The notes under the pieces were generated by a model. The model was not told the DNA's origin, made no database searches, and worked only from the letters and a program-made list of their open reading frames with translations. A stretch of 64,000 nt of DNA from Utricularia gibba (Eukaryota > Streptophyta > Magnoliopsida > Lamiales > Lentibulariaceae). Below, one piece after another: positions 57,110 through 64,000 of this stretch; positions within the stretch are counted from its first letter, which is position 1, and the number at the start of each line of letters is the position of its first letter. The position numbers were made by a program, and so were the translations under genes. The stretch lies in contig CM007990.1 in assembly GCA_002189035.1 (NCBI GenBank), positions 3,968,001-4,032,000 of the forward strand, read 5' to 3'.

Positions 57110-58380
57110 CCATGCTATCTATAGTCACTCCCATGCTTTATGCTAACAATATGCCACATCTTTATAGAAGTCAAATAGTGCTGCAATCCAATAGTTGTAG
57201 CCAAATTCGCTAGTCCTCCAACATTTAAATTATATGGCTTAGCTTTTTGGTAACTTGACTTGAAGGCTGTACGAGGTTGTTTTTCAAAAAATACATCTTT
57301 CAAAGCCTCTGCAAGGATCTATGAGAGTTTTACTTACTAGCTTACTAATTCTAACTGCTAATAAATGCGACATTATCTTATGCCACATATCGTATATTTT
57401 AATATTATTTGTTATAGTATTTAGCACTTGTACCTCATATCTCATCCCTATTTTTGTATAGTACAACAACCAGGTGACTTTTTGACTCCTATCATGGAGC
57501 CTCGAATTAACTTTCAACCTTCGATGCCAAGACTATATCAATAACCTTGAATATCTAGCTCCCCTACTAGAGATAAATTCATTATAAAAAATGATGTTAT
57601 ATGTTGAAGACTCTTATATTTCAACTATACCGTCATATTGGTGATCACACATGGATTTCCAATCCTAAATATTTCTTTTGTATATAATGGTTTTCCATTT
57701 TAACTTTACTAGAACTACACTTTTGATAGTTAACCATACATGTCTCAATAGATGTAGTATGTAACAAAACTATTGAATCTGCGAACCAATCATTCACTAG
57801 GTTAACTTCTTCTATCTCAACTGTTAATAAAACCAACAAGTTATTATCATCAAGACTCATATAGGTAGAGATATTTTTGTCTATTGTATCTTTTGGTTTT
57901 CACTCCTTATTCTACTCTTGTTGAGATTATTTGTAGGCTTGGCAGTTCTTCCATAAATGACTTTTGTCCCATAGTAAAAGCATAATTAAGATTCATAATT
58001 TTTCATGTATACTTGAGTTAGTTTGACACTTAGCTATATTTTTGCTTCCTAGTCATCTTTCTAGATCTTCTTTTATACTTGTTCTCACTATACATTAAAA
58101 TATCTTTTGAATAAAATTCTTTATCAGCTCTTGTAGATTTCAGCCTAAGTTCTTCTTACAATAAAGAAGTTACCACTATCTTGTATTAGTGTTTCCCACG
58201 AATCAAAGATTGTATCTCGAAGTTGTATGACTTGAATCTCATCGTCAAAACTCTTCTTCACTACCATCATTTGATCAAATATATCCTTACCATTGTAGAG
58301 ATGGTCTAACATGGATTTATCATCTTTATATACTTCAAGCTGGACATATGTTTATACAAAGTCAATTTGTTCAATATGTT
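57110..58380 (-). pseudogene. Ty1/copia gag-pol remnant, copy 1
   Basis: Minus-strand reading in several frames gives a copia order: a gag segment with DHLYNGKDIFDQMMV and LRDTIFDSWETLIQD at about 58,330-58,170, a protease-like NDWFADS at about 57,790 (canonical W-x-x-D-S-G-A), and a gag-pre-integrase segment with MWHKIMSHL, FERCIFEKQPRTAFKSS and GGLANLATTIGLQHYLTS at about 57,420-57,150. Stops and shifts are frequent, and reverse transcriptase and LTRs are not seen. It follows SPH copy 11, and a paralogous remnant follows copy 12. Confidence 0.75.
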
Positions 58381-58676
58381 ATCTGACCAAAACATCTCTT
58401 CCAAAGCCTATCACAATAACTATGCATCTTCATATTCAATGATCTATGAGATAAACAGTTATTTATATACAAGTTCATAATAACTAATGATCTATACCAC
58501 TTCGAGGAATATAGGGACTTGAGAAGCTTATGAATCTATGAGAAGCATATGCACTAGCCTAAAGGAATACAGGGACTCGAGAAACTTCTAAATTTGAGAA
58601 GAAAATGTACTTGGGAAGTATTACTATAAAGTCCAACTATCCTTTATTATTTCTCGTATTGGACAAGTATTGTTAA

Positions 58677-59276
58677 TCCCCTTTGCCCTAAGGCACCACT
58701 AGGTGATTAGCTATTCATGATAAGGAAAAGTAAAATACTTTCATAACAAGCATCATTCTGATTTCAAAGTTCAACAACAACAAAAGACACATAACATAAA
58801 CATAAACTATAAATAGTTCACACGAAAAAGATAAAACTACTCCCAACTAGGAGTAATGTCTTCATAAGCCAAAAAAGTCTTCAAAAGTGAGATTGATTCC
58901 TGGTTCTTCTTCTTCATTTTTTCTTGTAAGGTTTTCTCTAGATCTCCTCTCCAAAAATTTGTGACGTGTTGTTCGAAGTCCTGGAGATATTTTCTCTCCC
59001 TCATTATATCCAAAATTCATCTTTTTATCTCTTTGGATTTTGGTGCACTTCCTTTCAATTTTCGTCCACATCTTCTGCAACTTCATTGTTCTCTTTCGGC
59101 TCTTTGAGATTTGGACTGCTAAAACATACTACATTGAGCAAGAGAGTGATTAGAATTAAGATTGAGACTAAATCATGGATTTAATACCAACTAGGAATAA
59201 AAGACACAAACGGTGGTGCTAGTAAAATATTAGTCATTTTTCTATCCTTAAATACTCAAAAATATTTTTTTTATCA
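58677..59276 (+). mobile_element. Repeat D, copy 3, left end missing
   Basis: Matches the right half of repeat D (GGCACCACTAGGTGATTAGC, CTCCCAACTAGGAGTA) and ends TTATCA at 59276, after which the sequence matches the 54,576 flank of SPH copy 11. The left half is absent, so this is also the join of two duplicated blocks. Confidence 0.7.
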
Positions 59277-59614
59277 ATCACCATACTAGCTCCTGCAATT
59301 TTTCTAATGCATCATTCTTGTTAGCCCACTTGTATTAATACTAGAGTAAAATGCATTTATAACAATGTTATTAAGAAAAATTATGGAAATGTACTTTTTA
59401 TGACAAAAAGAAATCTATAGTATGCTCATTTTGTGAGTTAATAAAAATTGCTCAAACTTTTGAATTGTAAAAAAAACCTTTTAATGCTTTTCTACAGTAT
59501 GAGATTCGATTATATAGATTTTTTGGGTATACATTCATGAAAATATTCCAATGTGATTTATGAAACTACTATAACAAGAGCATCTGTAAAGCCCTCATTG
59601 CCAATCTCAACACA

Positions 59615-60052
59615 ATGAGGAAAAATAATTTTCTTGTCATCATGCTGCTTGCTGTTCTAATGGTATGCAATCCTCTTCAAGCTTGTATAACCGATGAAGT
59701 TTACATTGATATTATATGCATGGTGACCTCAAATTCAACCATGATGATAGTACATTGCTTTTCAAAAGATGATGATCTTGGATACCACCATCTCTCCCAG
59801 TTGTATGATATGTTTGATGGGAAATTTTGTGTGAACTTTTTCCCTACAACGAGTTTCTTTTGTCATATATGGTGGGGAAAGAAGAGTATTGGGTTCAATG
59901 CATATCAGGAGCACTTTCAGTATGATCCTTTGGAATATCATTGGAGAGTTAAAGATGATGGAATATATTTTAGACATGAAGGCAAAGATATCCTAAGAAA
60001 GATGTATGGTTGGAATGAAAATGTACCACCTTATCTTAATAGTGTTTTTTAA
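59615..60052 (+). CDS. S1 self-incompatibility homologue (SPH), copy 12
   Basis: The only intact plus-strand member: 145 residues, no intron. The signal peptide FLVIMLLAVLMV ends at CNPLQAC. Core: CMVTSNSTMMIVHCFSKDDD with sequon NST, LGYHHLSQL, FDGKFCVNFFPTT, FFCHIWWGKKS, HWRVKDDGIYF, and the tail YGWNENVPPY. It has one extra Cys (IICMV) compared with copies 5, 7 and 9, giving five in the mature part. The TATA-like TATAACAAGAGCA near 59,570 is weaker than the TATAAAAAG of the other genes. It is the surviving sister of split copy 11, with which it shares upstream and downstream flanks including a copia remnant. Confidence 0.9.
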   Translation: MRKNNFLVIMLLAVLMVCNPLQACITDEVYIDIICMVTSNSTMMIVHCFSKDDDLGYHHLSQLYDMFDGKFCVNFFPTTSFFCHIWWGKKSIGFNAYQEHFQYDPLEYHWRVKDDGIYFRHEGKDILRKMYGWNENVPPYLNSVF

Positions 60053-60391
60053 TGAAATAATCCATGATTATTAATAAATGATGTTTTGTTTTTTAAGATA
60101 AGTGCTTAGATTAGTAGCGTAACTTTAATAAGGATCCAACAAGCTTCTAGATCTAAGAAGTGTAAGCACTTCCGTAGTCGAGAAGCATTGTTGTATTGCT
60201 CGAGTACGCTTTTTGTTTCATGCATTAGACAATTATTGGAGTGCTTGAGGACTTTCTACCTCTCTATCACATTGCTATCTCAATTTCTCTAGTTCTCAAC
60301 AATGTTCCCTGTGATTGAGAAGATTCCTTGTGCTCAGGAAAAACTTGTAACCACTAGAAGGCATTGTATTTCTCTTAGGTGCCTTGAAGCA

Positions 60392-60423
<32 letters not shown>

Positions 60424-60639
60424 TAAATAGAAATAGTAACACATAAGTTTCATTATGATAAAACCTAAAATCTCAGAAACTTATTGAGCTTGGATTATCC
60501 CCTAAGTTATGGGGATTTATAATCTAATATCTAAGTGCAATACTAAAGGATCACAACTCACACACTACACGATAATTAATTACCTAATGTCACTATACTA
60601 GTTACTCTTCACAAAGCACATACATAATTTCCTATTTCC
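60053..60639. other. 3' flank of SPH copy 12
   Basis: Matches 56,487-57,109, including a short GAA run at 60401-60421. No separate gene is seen. Confidence 0.6.
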
Positions 60640-62631
60640 ATGCTATCTATAGTCACTCTCATGTTTTATACAAACAATCCCCCACATCTTTATAGAAGTC
60701 AAGTAGTGCTTCAATCCACTAGTTGTAGCCAAATTTACTAGTCCTCCAACATTTGAATGATATATCTTCACTTTTAGGTTGCTTGACTTGAAGGCTTGAT
60801 AAACAAAAATTTTTGAATCTAAAATCAAATTTTCGTATCAAATAAATTTCTAAGCTCTAATCTTCACAAAATACAAATTAAACACAAGATGTAAAGTGGA
60901 ATTCGGGGTCGATCACAAGGAGCTGATGCTGCAGTGTGTTTCAGCAAATATAGAATTCAAAATAAACGTTGTTCTTAGTCTAAGCTCAAACTAACAGTAA
61001 CAGACAAACTCGTTAAGTAAAATCAAGTTGCAAAGCAGAAAATAAAAAGTGTTGGTTGTAAGTACGGGATGATACTAAGATGCCTTAACGCAATATAGGT
61101 GATGTGGTGCTAATTAACCTAATTTAATTTACCATGTTCCTATACTCACAACTCTAAATAACCTAAATCTACTCAGATCATTCATCATATTTTCGACTAA
61201 GCTAGTACTCAATATCATCACCAACATTGCAATTACGTCTAGCTACATGCAAATCGTATAGAACTAGGTCTACTCAGTTCTATTGGTTCTACACTGAACT
61301 AATATTTACGGCTCCTGCCTTGATTTGTTGGTTTACCTCTAAATCAAGTATCTAAGTTGCGAAGTTATTTGTTCCCCTCCTTAGATCTACCCATGGAATG
61401 ATAGAAACAAGAACTAAGAAACAAAGATAAATTGTATTTTTTAAATCTAGCCCCACATCACCCTTCCGCACTTTAAGGTATCCCTAATGTTCTAGTTACT
61501 CATGTGTGGAAAATAAAACAAGGTTTCATAGTCATAAACTGAAGAAAATATTTCCAACATCATCAAACAAACAGCCAACGAAAGTAAAGTTTCAGCAAAC
61601 TAAGTAAAATAAAGTGTTCTATTTTCTATCTGCTACTGTTCACAGCGTAGAATAGTAGCACTGAACTGGATCTTATTAATGCTCTTGTGGGTGGGGAGGC
61701 TTCTTCGCGAGAATCTCCTTCTCCCATTTGGATCGATGTTCGTAGTGTTGGAGGAAAAGCCCACTATGTGTTGCTGTTATGGAAGCTCCCAAAGCTCTCC
61801 TCCTTTTTCTCTCTCTTTCGCAAGAAAAATATTTTCTTCATTTCCCAAAGCAAGTACGATTTTTTGAAAATCCTTCTGCTCCTACCTGTAACCTGCGGAC
61901 TGCTACCGTAACAGTACACTCATTGTCCCTTTTGTTATGTTGCAGATCTGTCAAGTTGCTCCCTACACGAAATCCTTGCCTTCTTTCCCGATTTTTGGAA
62001 GTTTCTGCTAGATTCAAAACCCGTTAGTAACAACGAATGAGCTAAATCAAGGGATTTAGCTCATTTGCATATAAATTTCATATATTCACTAAATTATAAG
62101 AAAATATTTAAGACTAGAAAATAAACAACTAAAACTTAATTAAAAACTTATAATTTTTATATTATAAAAATAGAAAAATTTGTGTGTTATCAAGGCTACA
62201 CGTGGTTGTTTTCCCAAGATACATCTTTCAAAGCGTCTGCAAGGATTTATGAGAGTTTTGCTTACTAGGTTACTAATTCCAACTACTGATAAATGCACAG
62301 CTATCTTGTGCCACACATCATACATTTTAGTACTCTTTGTTATAGTATTTAGCACTTGTGCCTCATATCTCATCTCTATTTTATATAATACAGCAACCGG
62401 GTGACTTTTGACTACTATCATGGAGCCTCGTATTAACTTTCAACCCTCTACACCAGGGCCATATCGATAACCTGGAATATCTAGCTCCCCTACTAGGGAT
62501 ACATTCATTATCAAGAATGTTGTTACATATTGAAGACCCTTATATCTCAACTATACTGCAATTATACATATGGTCTGACATGAATTCACCATCTTTATAT
62601 ACTTCAAGCTGGATATATGTTTATACAAAGT
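60640..62631 (-). pseudogene. Ty1/copia remnant, copy 2, split by repeat C
   Basis: 60,640-60,796 encodes on the minus strand the segment GGLVNLATTSGLKHYLTS. 62,198-62,430 encodes MYDVWHKIAVHL and FERCILGKQPRVA. Joined across the inserted repeat they follow the same order as copy 1. At about 62,550 the sequence jumps to the gag-like part, so most of the protease region is deleted. Repeat B begins at 62632 and ends the remnant. Confidence 0.7.
60797..62192 (+). mobile_element. Repeat C, complete copy with AGGCT target duplication
   Basis: Runs from TGATAAACAAAAATTTTTG to TGTGTGTTATCA; the outer six bases are inverted (TGATAA...TTATCA). AGGCT is present on both sides (60792-60796, 62193-62197) and once in the paralogous copia remnant at about 57,260. 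It is 1396 bp with no gag or pol; the frames at 61679-62027 are not recognisable. It fits a solo LTR. A 13-bp-arm hairpin at 62036-62065 lies near its right end. Confidence 0.82.
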
Positions 62632-63646
62632 TGTTGCATGTCGTTTCCTCAATAAATTTTAAATATATAAAACGTAAAATACAAAAGAGCGTAGTACGAG
62701 TATTAATCTCAGGGAGTTGAGTTTTGCAAAAAGTGTTTTATAGAAAACTTTCACAAATTGTCACGGATTTGTAAAAAAAGGTTTTTGAAGTACAAGAAAT
62801 AAAAATACAACCTACGTAATGGACCTTGACTAAGGGTTACAATTTCTGGGAATAAGATTCCGCTTTCTTCTTTTGTCTATCCTCGCTTCGATTTTCATTG
62901 ATTCCTTCCGAATAGCTGGTTATAGGAGTAAGGAATAGCCTACTCTCTGTTACACTCTCATTGACAAGGAGGCACGGGAATAGCCTCATGTGCTTTCCCC
63001 TTGGATGATTAAGAAGACAAGAGAATTGCCATCGATTGCCTTCAAAACCGAATTGTGCACATATGCCTAGCTGTTGCTAATGATCAATGGCTAGTACGAG
63101 GTTACTACTCGTCCACTGTCACAGTATCTCAGCCACAAACAATTTGCTATTTTCCTCGAACTAGTAGGGTTGAAGTTGGTGCTCTTCACCTTGATCTTCA
63201 TCAAGACCCGCGAAGAGTGCCTGCTGCTCATGGACTATGGCTAAGAGTCATTATAGAAAGACTGCAACAAGATGCGTGGAAGTATGAAAAATCCGAAATG
63301 AGTTCAACGAAGAACCAAGTTTAGTGCTCAAGACTTGTAAGGAAACTTCATCTACTCCTAGAAACTAAAGGGTTTTAGCCACAAAAGGGCCATGAAAATA
63401 GAAACAAAAATGAAAGTGAAGTGTTCTTCCTCCCTTGGGAGAGGAAGAACTCAAAAGTTCTAATTCTAGAAAGAAAATGTCAAAAGTCCGAAAATAAGTG
63501 ATCCAAATGGATTTTACATCACACCCCACATGCATTAACTCCTTCTGGTCCTCTTTCCATCATTCCCTCTGTCTTGCGTGCACCATCAGCTTTCCTTTGC
63601 ATGCAAGTTAGCGCTCAATCATTGCTACAGACTCTGACATGCTGTA
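62632..63646 (-). mobile_element. Repeat B, copy 2, inverted and truncated
   Basis: The inverted match to 35,650-36,670 starts TGTTGCATGTCGTTTCCTC. Shared landmarks include GTAGTACGAGTAT, AGGAGGCACGG, GGAAGAACACTT and TGCATTAACTCC. About the first 290 bases of copy 1 have no counterpart, and homology stops where a MITE begins. The frame 63055-63324 falls in it and shows no known domain. Confidence 0.75.
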
Positions 63647-63647
63647 A

Positions 63648-63808
63648 GAGCATCTCCATTGTTGGGCGCCCAAGTCCCATGTGGCGCACACCTCAGCTTT
63701 GTCTGTCATTATTATTGGTCCGGTCACCAATGTGATGACAATAATAAATGTCCAGAAAAAAGAAGTCCTCGGACCTTTTATTTCTGCGGACAAAAACTCA
63801 TGTTGCTC
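63648..63808. mobile_element. Small MITE with TAA target duplication
   Basis: It begins GAGCATCTCCATTG and ends CATGTTGCTC, giving only a 5-bp inverted end (GAGCA...TGCTC), but TAA flanks both sides (63645-63647, 63809-63811), as for PIF/Harbinger elements. The left end resembles the common plant GAGCATCTCCA repeat end. Confidence 0.5.
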
Positions 63809-64000
63809 TAAACCTAATTCATTTTCTCTATCTTCCTTCCATCTTCCTTCCGCAGCTGCATCAAATTTCTTCTAAGGTAACAAATAGTTTTTAATTTCAT
63901 AAAATCTTGCCCATAAGTACTTTGAAGATGTGGGTATGGTTAATTTCTTTATTAATGCTTATTTTGGGATTATAAGTTATGTATTTGTTTTTTTAAAACC
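63809..64000. other. Window edge, nothing recognised
   Basis: CT-rich then AT-rich sequence. A minus-strand or plus-strand exon running out of the window cannot be excluded. Confidence 0.3.

Noticed and set aside
62036-62065. Helitron 3' end
   Set aside because: A hairpin is present, but no CTRR follows at the usual short distance. The element has TG...CA ends with a 5-bp target duplication, which Helitrons do not make.

Overview
The window is nuclear DNA of a flowering plant, most likely a eudicot. It has AT-rich intergenic sequence, genes with many GT-AG introns, a chloroplast-targeted DEAD-box helicase of the plant RH3 type, a plant serine carboxypeptidase-like relic, and a cluster of plant-only S1/SPH secreted-protein genes. 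I cannot place the species. There is no bacterial-style operon, CRISPR array or recognisable tRNA or rRNA gene.

Left part (1-15,130) is ordinary gene space. It holds an MITE (660-998), a complete 19-exon MBOAT/GUP1-like acyltransferase gene (1425-6553, +), a short basic unknown protein (8903-9235, -), a TTA-flanked Tourist-like MITE (10403-11071), and a 10-exon RH3 helicase gene (11626-15130, +). The RH3 gene reads well throughout, except that a five-G run in exon 1 puts the transit peptide and helicase out of frame. Its intron 8 uses a GC donor.

Middle (15,131-24,600) is degenerate. A decayed Mutator-like transposon with inverted ends of about 130 bp (17111-20540) keeps pieces of a MuDR transposase and a SWIM finger. 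A broken class-I serine carboxypeptidase-like gene lies at 22515-24566.

Right part (21,100-60,050) is a cluster of plant self-incompatibility S1 homologue (SPH) genes: eight intact single-exon genes and four relics. Two clades are recognisable: an N-V-S-S-D-A-I-P-M clade (21104, 25845, 27405, 38150, all on -) and an M-V-S-S-D-S-T-M-M-type clade (31236, 42284, 52284 on -, 59615 on +, and the relics). The cluster grew by block duplication, and several blocks carry a gene, a linked pseudogene, a 50-bp minisatellite and flanking sequence together. Because the paralogous blocks give 'empty sites', several insertions can be delimited from the sequence alone: a 1-kb fold-back element, a 220-bp MITE, solo-LTR-like repeats with 5-bp target duplications, and one repeat sitting inside an SPH reading frame.

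Three or four TG...CA repeat families (here called A, B, C and D) are nested in each other and in Ty1/copia remnants between 35 and 63.7 kb. The encoded SPH proteins are predicted to be secreted with four cysteines. Their targets cannot be read from the sequence.
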